Part shown: positions 27,778 to 35,562 of the stretch, in pieces
Layout: each line of letters begins with the position of its first letter
How positions within the stretch are numbered: position 1 is the stretch's first letter
Assembly (NCBI RefSeq): GCF_000621605.1
Contig: NZ_KK211315.1
Location: 80,062 to 144,061 of the forward strand
Origin: Butyrivibrio sp. MC2021
Lineage (GTDB): Bacteria; Bacillota; Clostridia; Lachnospirales; Lachnospiraceae
Direction of reading: 5' to 3'
DNA: 64,000 nucleotides
The notes under the pieces: model-generated
Told to the model about the DNA's origin: nothing
Databases searched by the model: none
Seen by the model: only the letters and a program-made list of their open reading frames with translations
Program-made: the position numbers and the translations under genes

Positions 27778-27919
27778 CGAATCCCACCTTTCTCATAAAA
27801 AAGCCTTCTATTTTTTAATTCTAAGATGGTTTTTTGCAAAAAAACATTAACCTTTAGTTAGTATTTTCATTAAGAAGCTTCTTTCCTACTGCCATAATCA
27901 AAGAATAGGCATTTATCCC

Positions 27920-28087
27920 ATGACACTAAGAAAGAACAAGCCTCTGACAAAGATAGCCATGAGAATTGCAGTCTTTAAGATGAACAGCTTAGGTCTCATG
28001 ATAGGCAGCGCAAAAATGATAAGGCTCATAAATGAATATGCCAAGTATTGCCTTGTAAAATACCCGATACATATAGAAATGCACTGA
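27920..28087 (+). CDS. Possible small ORF of 55 residues opposite the broken kptA
   Basis: An open frame starting [20 protein letters not shown] on the plus strand, overlapping the out-of-family 3' part of the kptA relic. It is basic and Met-rich, but no ribosome site is seen and no family is recognised. It may be part of the DNA that replaced the kptA 3' end. Confidence 0.2.
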   Translation: MTLRKNKPLTKIAMRIAVFKMNSLGLMIGSAKMIRLINEYAKYCLVKYPIHIEMH

Positions 28088-28393
28088 GGTTAACCATGTT
28101 CCGTGATATAAAATGTCCGGCGGAGCTGCCTTTTCAAGCTCTACGTCCACAGGTATCGAATGCCCCTGGTTCGCCCTGATAAGAGTCTTATCCTCGTTAA
28201 AAGAGTACCGCTGCTTATTATCTGTAGCTACGATCTCTTCAAGCATCTCCATGTTAAAATCATATTCTTTTGAGATACCCGCTATCAGATCATCTACATT
28301 AGCCCAGCCATGCTCATCCAGCGTAATCCCGATAGTTTCAGGCTTATGCCTAAGGATCAGGACTATGAATTTGCTTATTTCATTAAGTCCCAC
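27989..28393 (-). pseudogene. kptA: Truncated RNA 2'-phosphotransferase (KptA/Tpt1)
   Basis: KptA removes the 2'-phosphate left by RNA ligation, using NAD. Residues 1-95 match the family: [29 protein letters not shown] opening (here [14 protein letters not shown]), the middle [26 protein letters not shown] and DILYHGT at the start of the ADP-ribosyltransferase-like core. Homology then stops: the following about 40 residues are unrelated and the family's remaining half, with its NAD-binding Arg and Ser residues, is absent. No continuation is visible in other frames. The break lies near 28090-28100. Activity is very unlikely. Confidence 0.7.
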
Positions 28394-29398
28394 TTATAAT
28401 TTTTTCCTTCCTAATTCTTCTGTGCAGGGAACATCATAGCGCCAGTTCTTGGCACTCCCCCCTGCGCCGTTATACCAATTTCCCGTAATCTCATTCACAA
28501 CAGCAAGCTTATCGCCTATTTCTTCCATCTCAAAAAGTAGCATCCTCTTCTTTTCATGGATGTTAGGACAGTGAAGAGACATCATAAGCCTGCCATTAAA
28601 GGCCTTAAAGAGCATGGCATGACCACCATCCAAAGCGTACAAAGGAATCTCTTCCTGAATCCATGGGCCGTGGACAGTTCCGCTAGCAGATCTTGCATAT
28701 CCCACGGTATATCCGCCTCTTTCGGAAAAACTGGACCATAACATGATAAGTGTGCCCGTTTGCATTCTATACAAAAATGGCCCATCAGTGATAAGGCCTC
28801 CATCAGCAGCTGCATTCCCACGCCAGAGAGCATCTGATGCCCTAAACAGAATTTCCGGTTCTGATATCGCTTTTGACAGATCATCACTAAGCTTAATAAC
28901 ACATATCTGTCCGTCATAGACCTGCATCCACTCATGGCAAAAGACCAGCCAGGGACTTCCTTCATCATCTATAAAAAGAGTCCCATCCAGGCACTGCCAG
29001 CCTTTCGGAGTAACAGGGCCTTCGCCAACAGGCTCAAAGGGTCCCTCGGGGCTGTCAGAAACCAGGCACTGACATCCTCTGTATTTTCCATCAGCCCGAA
29101 ATGAAGAGATGATATAATATTTGTCCTTCCAGATATGACACTCTGGAGCCCAATAATCCTTATCCGCCCAGAAGGTGCCTTTTTCAAAGCACACCTTTGG
29201 TTCTGACCAGTTAAAAAGATCCGGTGATTTGAGCACGTAAAAACATGGCGTATCTGCTTTTGCATCCGGGAATCTTTCGGTATCAGCAAACTGGATATAG
29301 GTGTAATAAAGGTGAGTCTTATCATCTGCTAAAATAAAAGGATCGCTTATATGTACATCTCTGATACTGTATGGAAAAAGCAGTTCATTATTCTTCAT
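28394..29398 (-). CDS. Glycoside hydrolase family 43-like enzyme
   Basis: 334 residues, no signal peptide, so intracellular. A five-bladed propeller pattern with GH43-like elements: the early DPFIL (candidate general base Asp), YWAPECHIWKDKYYIISS, GWQCLDGTLFIDD, and Glu in LVFCHEWMQ as candidate acid. Family members remove arabinose or xylose units from plant oligosaccharides. Start 29398 is preferred over 29401 for spacing to AAGGG. Its 5' end overlaps the small membrane-protein gene by 11 nt, so it is translated in the same leftward transcript as xpt. Substrate unknown. Confidence 0.88.
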   Translation of the reverse strand: MKNNELLFPYSIRDVHISDPFILADDKTHLYYTYIQFADTERFPDAKADTPCFYVLKSPDLFNWSEPKVCFEKGTFWADKDYWAPECHIWKDKYYIISSFRADGKYRGCQCLVSDSPEGPFEPVGEGPVTPKGWQCLDGTLFIDDEGSPWLVFCHEWMQVYDGQICVIKLSDDLSKAISEPEILFRASDALWRGNAAADGGLITDGPFLYRMQTGTLIMLWSSFSERGGYTVGYARSASGTVHGPWIQEEIPLYALDGGHAMLFKAFNGRLMMSLHCPNIHEKKRMLLFEMEEIGDKLAVVNEITGNWYNGAGGSAKNWRYDVPCTEELGRKKL

Positions 29399-29615
29399 CA
29401 TAGTCCCTTTTATTTCTTTCTTCTATCTTACCCTTAACCGTTTCTTTGATCTTGGCTTTGATTTTCTTCTTTGCCTTTCTCTTAAGAATCTTAAGTGTCA
29501 CAAGAACAGTCAGAATAGCGAGGGCTCCACCAGAGATTATCAGAGTATTTCTGATCTCCTTAAGTTTTTTCTGACGTTTTTTCCTTTTAATGTATGCTTG
29601 GATGCTCTTAATCAT
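29388..29615 (-). CDS. Small lysine-rich membrane protein, unknown
   Basis: 75 residues from the ATG at 29615, which has GGAGG 6 nt upstream. A basic N-terminus (MIKSIQAYIKRKKRQKK), one span (IISGGALAILTVLVTLKIL) and a long basic C-terminal helix (KRKAKKKIKAKIKETVKGK). It overlaps xpt by 8 nt and the GH43 gene by 11 nt, so it lies between them in one operon. No family recognised. Confidence 0.7.
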   Translation of the reverse strand: MIKSIQAYIKRKKRQKKLKEIRNTLIISGGALAILTVLVTLKILKRKAKKKIKAKIKETVKGKIEERNKRDYDEE

Positions 29616-30198
29616 AAGAAACCTCCGATCTGAACGTAATTCCCCCGTCCTCCGACATGCTGTCAATGATAGCCAGGGATTTCACATCATATCCCATCTT
29701 GCGTAAATCCGCGCTTCCAGACTGGAAGCCTTTTTCTATACATATGCCAATACCGGCAATGGAGGCATTGGCCTGAGAGCATATCTCAATGAGGCCCTTC
29801 ATTGCATTTCCAATTGCCAAAAAGTCATCTATAAGAAGAACAGTGTCTGAGCTTCCCAGATATCTCCTGGACACGGTTACATCGTAATCTGTTCCATAGG
29901 TATAGGAGCTTATCCGTGAAACATAAACGTCATCACCGATGTTGAGACTCTTGGATTTTTTGGCAAAAAGAACCGGAACCTCAAAGTACCTCGCTACGGA
30001 GCAGGCAACAGCTATGCCGGAAGCCTCAATAGTTAGAACCTTGGTAATACCCCTATCCTTGAAGTACTGGTAAAACTCATTTCCCATCCGATCCATGAGA
30101 TCCACGTCGATCTGATGATTCAGGAAGCTGTCCACTTTAAGGATGTTCCCAGGATAAACCCTGCCTTCATTTGCAATGATCTCTTCTAATAGTTTCAT
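29608..30198 (-). CDS. xpt: Xanthine phosphoribosyltransferase
   Basis: Converts xanthine and PRPP to XMP in purine salvage. 196 residues, close to the usual Xpt length. The family opening LLEEIIANEGRVYPGNILKVDSFLNHQID, the base-site region LTIEASGIAVA, and the PRPP loop LLIDDFLAIGNA are all clear. Start 30198 is preferred to 30207 because AGAGG would be only 1 nt from the latter. No guanine-riboswitch core is seen in the 180 nt upstream. It is followed by the overlapping small membrane-protein gene and GH43. Confidence 0.93.
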   Translation of the reverse strand: MKLLEEIIANEGRVYPGNILKVDSFLNHQIDVDLMDRMGNEFYQYFKDRGITKVLTIEASGIAVACSVARYFEVPVLFAKKSKSLNIGDDVYVSRISSYTYGTDYDVTVSRRYLGSSDTVLLIDDFLAIGNAMKGLIEICSQANASIAGIGICIEKGFQSGSADLRKMGYDVKSLAIIDSMSEDGGITFRSEVSYD

Positions 30199-30325
30199 GC
30201 TACGCATACCTCTTTTGGGATTCTTGGAACATATTTAACTGCATTTTAATATATATTTCATCGTAATAATGATACCATTAATTCACCTTCATGTGAGATT
30301 TCGGGAATAAGTCTCACAATCATAA

Positions 30326-30372
30326 GAAAAGCTCCTGCACTCGGTCTATTCAAGACCCCCTCGTGCAGGAGC
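30326..30372 (-). terminator. Rho-independent terminator after the cupin gene
   Basis: Leftward strand: GCTCCTGCACGAG, inner GGTCT/AGACC hairpin, GTGCAGGAGC then TTTTCTT. It starts 9 nt after the cupin-gene stop. A second weaker hairpin (GTGAGA/TCTCAC, about 30294-30316) lies between it and xpt. Confidence 0.85.
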
Positions 30373-30381
30373 ACATTTCTT

Positions 30382-30855
30382 TTAATCATACGCCAGCCGC
30401 AATGTATCATCAGAAACACCAGGATACAAAGCTCGCAGCTCTTTTTTTCCAATGAGTTTGAAGCCATTATAGGAAAACTTCGGTGTGGTCATACAAGATA
30501 CAAAGGTGTAGCTGTTGCTATCGAGGTTTTCTGCGGCAAAAATGGCGCCTTTGGGAATGGCAACCATCACTTCCTCGCCTATTGTGATGTCGCTACCAAG
30601 CAATAATTCTTTTTGACCATCGTCAGTAATGACTGTGATATTCATGCCACAGCCTTCATGGTAATACCAGATTTCCTCGCAATCTATCTGGTGGAAGTGA
30701 GAAATCTCATCTTTTTCCAGCAAAAAATATATGCTTCCTGCAAAAGCTCTTTCTGAAAGGGACGCACTTGAGGAGTAGCATTCGTTAAACCAGCCTCCCT
30801 CTGGATGCTTTTCAAGTTTATAATGATCTTTTAGTTCTTGTATTCTAGATTCCAT
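30382..30855 (-). CDS. Cupin_5 (DUF985) family protein
   Basis: 157 residues forming a cupin barrel. Family hallmarks: LKDHYKLEKHPEGGWFNECY at the N-terminus, SIYFLLEKDEISHFHQIDCEEIWYYHEG in the middle (metal-site His residues) and VSCMTTPKFSYNGFKLI near the end. Enzymatic role is not established for most members; binding of small ligands is likely. It is the last gene before the terminator and follows the next gene by 9 nt. Confidence 0.85.
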   Translation of the reverse strand: MESRIQELKDHYKLEKHPEGGWFNECYSSSASLSERAFAGSIYFLLEKDEISHFHQIDCEEIWYYHEGCGMNITVITDDGQKELLLGSDITIGEEVMVAIPKGAIFAAENLDSNSYTFVSCMTTPKFSYNGFKLIGKKELRALYPGVSDDTLRLAYD

Positions 30856-30864
30856 AGGCCTCCA

Positions 30865-31647
30865 TCACCAGATAATTTCATCCGGGTATTTTTCATATTC
30901 CGGTGCGACGAGTTCGTAGATACTACAATGTTGCATCTTAGCAGAATACTCAAAATCGTCTTTTAGGTTGAAATAACTCTGAGGTGGCTTGACCAGACGC
31001 TTTGCTATGTTGCGGAGCTTATCTTTGCGCTTTTCAACCGGTGTCTTCAGATATTCAAGATTGCACTTGTCTACATAGTAAGTCACATAATTCCAATATC
31101 GGCTTTCGAAACTATAATAAGATGATCTTTCAATTTCTTTATATACAGATTTAAAGCCATCGTTACCAATCACATCCCCAAGTGCTTTAAGAATAACCCC
31201 AGAAAGCATATTGATATAGTTTTTATCGTGAATATAGTCCTGAAGACCAATATCTCTGTGGAATAATCCGTCCTCGTCGTCCATTTCATAATACTTCCTG
31301 CAATAAGGGAACATTTCGCCAACAGAAACAGCAACAAAGACGGCTTCCGGGAAAAGAATGTTCACGCTGTAATGCACATTCTGCTTAGGCAGAACCATAT
31401 TGTGCCATTCTTCTTTTTCTTCAGTAACGTCATTATCTACAAACAGAACTTCTCTATCACCCATATAGGCATGACGGATATCATAGCAGACGCCTAAAAG
31501 CCTGTTTTTTACGCCCCAATATGAATCGTCATAATTGTCATCTAGACCTGTGATATTATAAATGCTCTCAACAAGCTCATAAAAATCCAGGTATTCTCCC
31601 TCAAGGCAAATACCGGTCAGATTCTCAGTAGGTTTTGCATATATCAT
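30865..31647 (-). CDS. Hypothetical protein, possibly DUF6904-like
   Basis: 260 residues, cytoplasmic. The opening (MIYAKPTENLTGICLEGEYLDFYELVESIY) and RLLGVCYDIRHAYMGDREV resemble a group of uncharacterised proteins I associate with DUF6904, from memory only. It contains many aromatic residues and no catalytic motif I can name. Cotranscribed with the cupin gene, 9 nt apart. Confidence 0.65.
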   Translation of the reverse strand: MIYAKPTENLTGICLEGEYLDFYELVESIYNITGLDDNYDDSYWGVKNRLLGVCYDIRHAYMGDREVLFVDNDVTEEKEEWHNMVLPKQNVHYSVNILFPEAVFVAVSVGEMFPYCRKYYEMDDEDGLFHRDIGLQDYIHDKNYINMLSGVILKALGDVIGNDGFKSVYKEIERSSYYSFESRYWNYVTYYVDKCNLEYLKTPVEKRKDKLRNIAKRLVKPPQSYFNLKDDFEYSAKMQHCSIYELVAPEYEKYPDEIIW

Positions 31648-31792
31648 AGGCGGTCACCCCTCCAGCTGTGTTTTTTAGCGGAAGCAATTTATATTCTATT
31701 GTATCAAAAATATGCCTCCAGAAAACGCAAAAAATAACCTGTCCGGATTATGGAAAATAGTTTACCACTTACAGATGGCAATAGATCCCGGA

Positions 31793-32180
31793 ATGCTGAT
31801 ATTTGCAGATATGCTCTGCTATAAGCTTGCTGAATATGGACTAAGATTTGCCCTGACCGAGGAGAGCTATACTTCGAAGGCGGATTTTCTTGCCATGGAT
31901 CCGATTCCCATGTATGAAAAAGGGAAGAATAAAGAATACTCTTTTTCAGGAAGAAGGATAAAAAGAGGACTCTACAGACACTACGATGGAACACTCACAA
32001 ATGCAGACATAAACGGGGCTGCAAATATCTTGAGAAAAGTATTCCCAAAGGTAACACAATACGAGGGGCATAGTGGACATGCCCTGTTCTTCAGGATGCC
32101 ATAGGCAGACTGAAGGTTCATGCCGCAAAGCGGCATAACAGAAACCCTTTCCGACGCAGAGTCGGTGAGGGTAGTTCATT
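31793..32180 (+). mobile_element. Truncated IS605/IS1341-type element: tnpB 3' fragment and right end
   Basis: From about 31793 the sequence is nearly identical by eye to the tnpB 3' part and right end of the element at 58023-59640. It encodes the last third of TnpB (EESYTSKADF, GLYRHYDGTLTNADINGAANIL), then differs by a small indel near 32061 that changes the final residues. The shared sequence ends at GTTCATT, base 32180, with the two right-end hairpins intact (GCCGC/GCGGC and ACCCT..AGGGT). The 5' two thirds of tnpB are missing. The end falls exactly on the stop codon of the ParE-like toxin gene. Confidence 0.85.
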
Positions 32181-32505
32181 CTTCATCCTTATCGCGTCCA
32201 AACAGAATTGACATATAATCACGCTTCCTCTGAAGGACTCTATCTACATACATCATGGTTCCTTCAAGTCTGTAAAATGCCAGGTACTCTTTAAACCTTA
32301 CAGAATAATATCCTGTAAACAAATCCTCATAATACAGAGGTGTTCCTGTTTTGGGATGCCCCACCATCGATTCAATCTTATCCTGTAAATCATCAAGATA
32401 TCTGTGTGTTATATCAAGATCACACGATACCATAAGAACATCATCAAAAATGGTATCCATATCTCTTATGGCTTCTGGTGAGTAGTCAATATCATAAGTG
32501 ATCAT
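32176..32505 (-). CDS. ParE/RelE-family toxin
   Basis: 109 residues. The family pattern is clear: YDIDYSPEAIRDMDTIFDDV, MVGHPKTGTPLYY, YYSVRFKEYLAFYRLEG and VDRVLQRKRDYM. Proteins of this fold inhibit gyrase or cleave ribosome-bound mRNA. Its start overlaps the antitoxin stop (ATGA, 32502-32505), the classical arrangement. The last codons and stop lie at the junction with the truncated tnpB element, so the native C-terminus may have been altered slightly. Confidence 0.88.
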   Translation of the reverse strand: MITYDIDYSPEAIRDMDTIFDDVLMVSCDLDITHRYLDDLQDKIESMVGHPKTGTPLYYEDLFTGYYSVRFKEYLAFYRLEGTMMYVDRVLQRKRDYMSILFGRDKDEE

Positions 32506-32765
32506 TTCTGTCTGTTACGGAAGTGTGCCCTGACATCAGCTGCCGGAACATATCCCTCTTCCTCTCCGGAACGGCGTCCCTTATTAAGCTCACACATAAG
32601 ACGAAGCATCGCCTTAGTCTTTTCTATTTCTTCATCTTCTTCTATATCTCTAATAGTGTATTTTCCTCGACCATTTACTGTAAGATATACTGGAGAACCA
32701 TATTCAACCTTTTCCAGCACCGTATTATAATTTCTAAGATCTGAAACAGGGCTAATTACTGCCAT
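32502..32765 (-). CDS. Phd/YefM-like antitoxin
   Basis: 87 residues. MAVISPVSDLRNYNTVLEKVEYGSPVYLTVNGRGKYTI is the typical DNA-binding N-terminus of Phd/YefM antitoxins, which repress their own operon; the acidic C-terminal half would bind and neutralise the toxin encoded by the overlapping gene. It is the first gene of the pair. Confidence 0.87.
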   Translation of the reverse strand: MAVISPVSDLRNYNTVLEKVEYGSPVYLTVNGRGKYTIRDIEEDEEIEKTKAMLRLMCELNKGRRSGEEEGYVPAADVRAHFRNRQK

Positions 32766-32863
32766 ATCAATACCTCGCTTTCAATCTTATTCTAACACCA
32801 CTCATTGTGTTAAGCAATATTTTAAGTAATATTTTACTAATCGCTTGAACCATATTTCTTATG

Positions 32864-33010
32864 TCATGGTTTGCAGTTCCCGCAGAGATCATACCCATCT
32901 GCGATAAGCTCCTGCCTTGTTTTTGTGCTGTATTTCTTGTTCTTTTCACTCATGGACTCGACACTCTTGCAGGTCTGATAGTGAAACTTCTTGGATTTCG
33001 TGTTTATTAT
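32864..33010 (-). pseudogene. Relic of a C-terminal cysteine/histidine zinc-binding tail (Ada/ComEC-type)
   Basis: A frame without a usable start or upstream extension reads NTKSKKFHYQTCKSVESMSE and ends GYDLCGNCKP. The FHYxTCxSV...CGNC pattern is the small zinc-binding tail often found at the end of secreted nucleases and metallo-beta-lactamase/ComEC-like proteins. In-frame stops lie directly upstream at 33011, so only the last 48 residues survive. Noise-like sequence follows on the leftward side. Confidence 0.6.
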
Positions 33011-33345
33011 TTAGGTGACGTCTGAAGTGGTTTGAGGTGCTGAATCAGGAACAATGGTTGCCCTCTCTGAAAGCTTATTGCTGCCGGTCCTGTAGTCAAT
33101 GCAGCCTTGGCAAGATAAAGCGGAATCATGACATTTGCATGATAAGAGGCATCAGGATCTGCAATGCAAGCTGAAATATCCGAAATTGCAGCAGTATGAA
33201 TAATGGTGTCAGCACCACTTTCTTCTACTATTCTCTTTATATCTTCCTCAGATGCATTCCTAAGCGATGGGCATGGAATGACATCTTCGCATACTTCCAT
33301 TATCTTATGACCAACAAAACCGTTGGGGCCCGTAACAAGTATCAT
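33007..33345 (-). pseudogene. Truncated NAD-dependent sugar epimerase/dTDP-4-dehydrorhamnose-reductase-like gene
   Basis: 112 codons. MILVTGPNGFVGHKIMEVCE is a Rossmann nucleotide-binding opening (GxxGxxG), and DTIIHTAAISDISACIADPDASYHANVMIPLYLAKAAL is the extended short-chain dehydrogenase pattern. Homology ends at about residue 88, before the catalytic YxxxK region; normal members have 280 or more residues. The tail runs into the zinc-tail relic, so a deletion has probably joined two gene remnants. Confidence 0.7.
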
Positions 33346-33354
33346 AGAGCTCCT

Positions 33355-33966
33355 TTACTCTGAACATGAAATAATAATTGGTTCAAGATCCGCAGCATAA
33401 TAATTCTTTCTAGGCTTAATAGTTACTTTTTTAGAGCCAACCAGCAACTCTCCAATCATATCCAGCGTGCTGGTTTCAGGCAGATTCTTTTCAAAAACAA
33501 AGTTATCATCCAAATCAAAAATCCTGATCAGTGGGTAATAGTTGCCATTTTCCAAATATCTCAGATAAACTCGCGCTTTATACTTTGAACCAGCTTTCTC
33601 TTTGAAAAGCATTGTCATGTTCTCACCTTGTTCCATTGCTTCCAAGATGCAGTCATCCGTCAAAAGCTTATCATAAAACTCGTCTGTCACTTCAACGTCA
33701 TAATATCTGTACCAAGGATGATATTTATCTATATCTCTATTTGCTAAAGACATCCCTCCAACAACATTACAGGTTGTTAGATTTATGTATAGATGATGGA
33801 AATCTCCCATAGAGAAGCCCTTTTCACGAAGCTTCATTGTGATGCGATTAAAAATAGCACATAACTTAGCGCTCATTTTAGGATTATAGAAATCACTCGG
33901 CGTAGAATTCCCGGAAATATTCTCTATGTCACTTCTATAAATACGTATATCTTGTATTATTTTCAT
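33355..33966 (-). CDS. Hypothetical protein
   Basis: 203 residues from the second of two adjacent ATGs, 6 nt after GGGGG. Cytoplasmic and mixed alpha/beta, with LYINLTTCNVVGGMS and WYRYYDVEVTDEFYDKLL segments; no family recognised. The size and character resemble immunity-type proteins, but no toxin gene is adjacent. It lies 9 nt upstream of the truncated dehydrogenase gene. Confidence 0.65.
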   Translation of the reverse strand: MKIIQDIRIYRSDIENISGNSTPSDFYNPKMSAKLCAIFNRITMKLREKGFSMGDFHHLYINLTTCNVVGGMSLANRDIDKYHPWYRYYDVEVTDEFYDKLLTDDCILEAMEQGENMTMLFKEKAGSKYKARVYLRYLENGNYYPLIRIFDLDDNFVFEKNLPETSTLDMIGELLVGSKKVTIKPRKNYYAADLEPIIISCSE

Positions 33967-34015
33967 CATCAGCCCCCGACTAACTTATTTTCCTCAAAGT
34001 CATCTTTTATCATAA

Positions 34016-34525
34016 TTAATTTCCTATCTCTTTTATCTCCGGAATAATCTCATAGTCATCCGTCACAGTTACAACTGCATATGTACTTTTGTTGCCGCTC
34101 ATTTTGGGATTTCCAATGCATCCAGGGTTGATGCAGACTATTCCAGTCGCATCGTCTCTTAGCACCTCAGCATAATGACTATGTCCAAAGAAAACAACAT
34201 CCGCGCACCTTGATTTTGCTGCGGCAATCAGCGTATTAAGCTTGTTCTCATACTTTACATTGTACTTATTGCCGTGGTTTACCCATACCTTGAAAAAGCC
34301 AGCCTTAAACTCTTCATCAATAGGAAGGCTATTTCCATTATCGCAGTTTCCTCTGACCACCTTTACATCATAAGTCGGTCCTTCACCTGTTATAGAAGAA
34401 ATGGTACCTTCCAGATCTCCGCAGTGGATAAGCATATCAAAAGGCTTTTCTTTTTCTATTGCTTTACGTGCAAGCTCTGAATAACCGTGTGAATCAGATA
34501 TTACCAGCATCTTATACTTTTCCAT
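34016..34525 (-). CDS. YfcE/MJ0936-type metallophosphoesterase
   Basis: 169 residues, the usual size of this compact family. Metal-binding motifs are complete: DSHG (VISDSHGY), GDLEG in HCGDLEG, VRGNCD, NHGN..., and GHSHYAEV near the end, followed by CINPGCIGNPKM. It hydrolyses phosphodiesters in the cytoplasm with two metal ions. The natural substrate in this organism is unknown. Confidence 0.92.
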   Translation of the reverse strand: MEKYKMLVISDSHGYSELARKAIEKEKPFDMLIHCGDLEGTISSITGEGPTYDVKVVRGNCDNGNSLPIDEEFKAGFFKVWVNHGNKYNVKYENKLNTLIAAAKSRCADVVFFGHSHYAEVLRDDATGIVCINPGCIGNPKMSGNKSTYAVVTVTDDYEIIPEIKEIGN

Positions 34526-34560
34526 AGCTTTCCTCTATCATCATCTCATCAAATAAAGTG

Positions 34561-35556
34561 TCATACTCTCATCTCTCCTGCAATATTTATGGAATAATAA
34601 TCCCGTATCTCGGAAAGGTTCTCCGTCATTCCAAGGATCCACATGAGCTTGGTGAGGGCAGCCTCGCCGGTCATGTCGTGGGCCTGCAAAACTCCAATTT
34701 CCAGGGCTCTTCTGCCGGTTTCGTAGACGTCCATCTTGGAACCTTCGTAGGGGCACTGGGTCCCCACAACTATGGTTATTCCCTGATTGATAAGCTTCTC
34801 GACTGTGCCGATAAAATCATGCTTAACAAAAGGCATTCCGCCGATTCCGTAGGCTTCGATATAGATTCCCTTGTATCCCTGCTCCGCCAGGGATTCCAGT
34901 AAACTCCTGTGGATTCCCGGAAACATCCTTATCATGCAGACCTTGGTGGAATAGGAATCTGCCAGGTGAAAGACACCGTTTCTGGCAGGAACCGCCTTTT
35001 CATCAATGCTCATGCCCAGGGAGCTTATTTGGGCCACATAGGGGTAATTTATGCTCTCGAAGGCATCAAAACTCATGGATCTGACCTTGGATGCCCTGCA
35101 GCCCAGCATGACTTTTCTGTTAAAAGCCACAAAGACACCGGGTATTCCGCTGGCTGCCATATGAATGGCGCACCGGCAGTTCTCCATGGCATCGGCTATT
35201 GGGTCCTTTATTGAGAGCTGTGAGCCTGTTATCACCACCGGAATATTTACATTCTGCAACATAAAAGACAGCATGGATGAAGTATAGGCCAGGGTGTCCG
35301 TTCCGTGGATCACAACGATTCCGTCATAGGAATTCCTTAGCTCACTTATCCTGCGGGCCAGAAGGCTCCAGTCCTCGGGAAATATGTTAGCACTGTCAAG
35401 GGCGCAGAAATCCTCAATTTCCAGAGAGGTGTCCCCGGAGACGATATGAAGCTCTTTTTCCATGTCGTGGGTATTAAGCCCCGGCGCAAGGCCGTTTTCC
35501 TTCATGACCGAAGACAAGGTTCCTCCGGTGTTTATGATAAGTATCTTTCTCTTCAT
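34561..35556 (-). CDS. ansA: Type I (cytoplasmic) asparaginase
   Basis: Hydrolyses asparagine to aspartate and ammonia. 331 residues without signal peptide. The first catalytic triad segment INTGGTLSS holds the nucleophilic Thr; the second, VVIHGTDTLAYTSSMLSFM, holds the Thr-Asp pair; PVVITGSQ and GCRASK further support the family. It follows the cstA gene by 6 nt in the same direction, suggesting joint expression for amino acid/peptide use during starvation. Confidence 0.93.
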   Translation of the reverse strand: MKRKILIINTGGTLSSVMKENGLAPGLNTHDMEKELHIVSGDTSLEIEDFCALDSANIFPEDWSLLARRISELRNSYDGIVVIHGTDTLAYTSSMLSFMLQNVNIPVVITGSQLSIKDPIADAMENCRCAIHMAASGIPGVFVAFNRKVMLGCRASKVRSMSFDAFESINYPYVAQISSLGMSIDEKAVPARNGVFHLADSYSTKVCMIRMFPGIHRSLLESLAEQGYKGIYIEAYGIGGMPFVKHDFIGTVEKLINQGITIVVGTQCPYEGSKMDVYETGRRALEIGVLQAHDMTGEAALTKLMWILGMTENLSEIRDYYSINIAGEMRV

Positions 35557-35562
35557 GTTCCT

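Noticed and set aside
30199..30330. Purine riboswitch upstream of xpt
   Set aside because: Xpt genes often have one, but the conserved core and loop-loop elements are not present; only a simple GTGAGA/TCTCAC hairpin and the upstream gene's terminator are seen.
31712..32104. 130-codon frame as a complete small transposase
   Set aside because: Only its last part matches TnpB; the first 27 codons are unrelated flanking DNA and there is no proper start.
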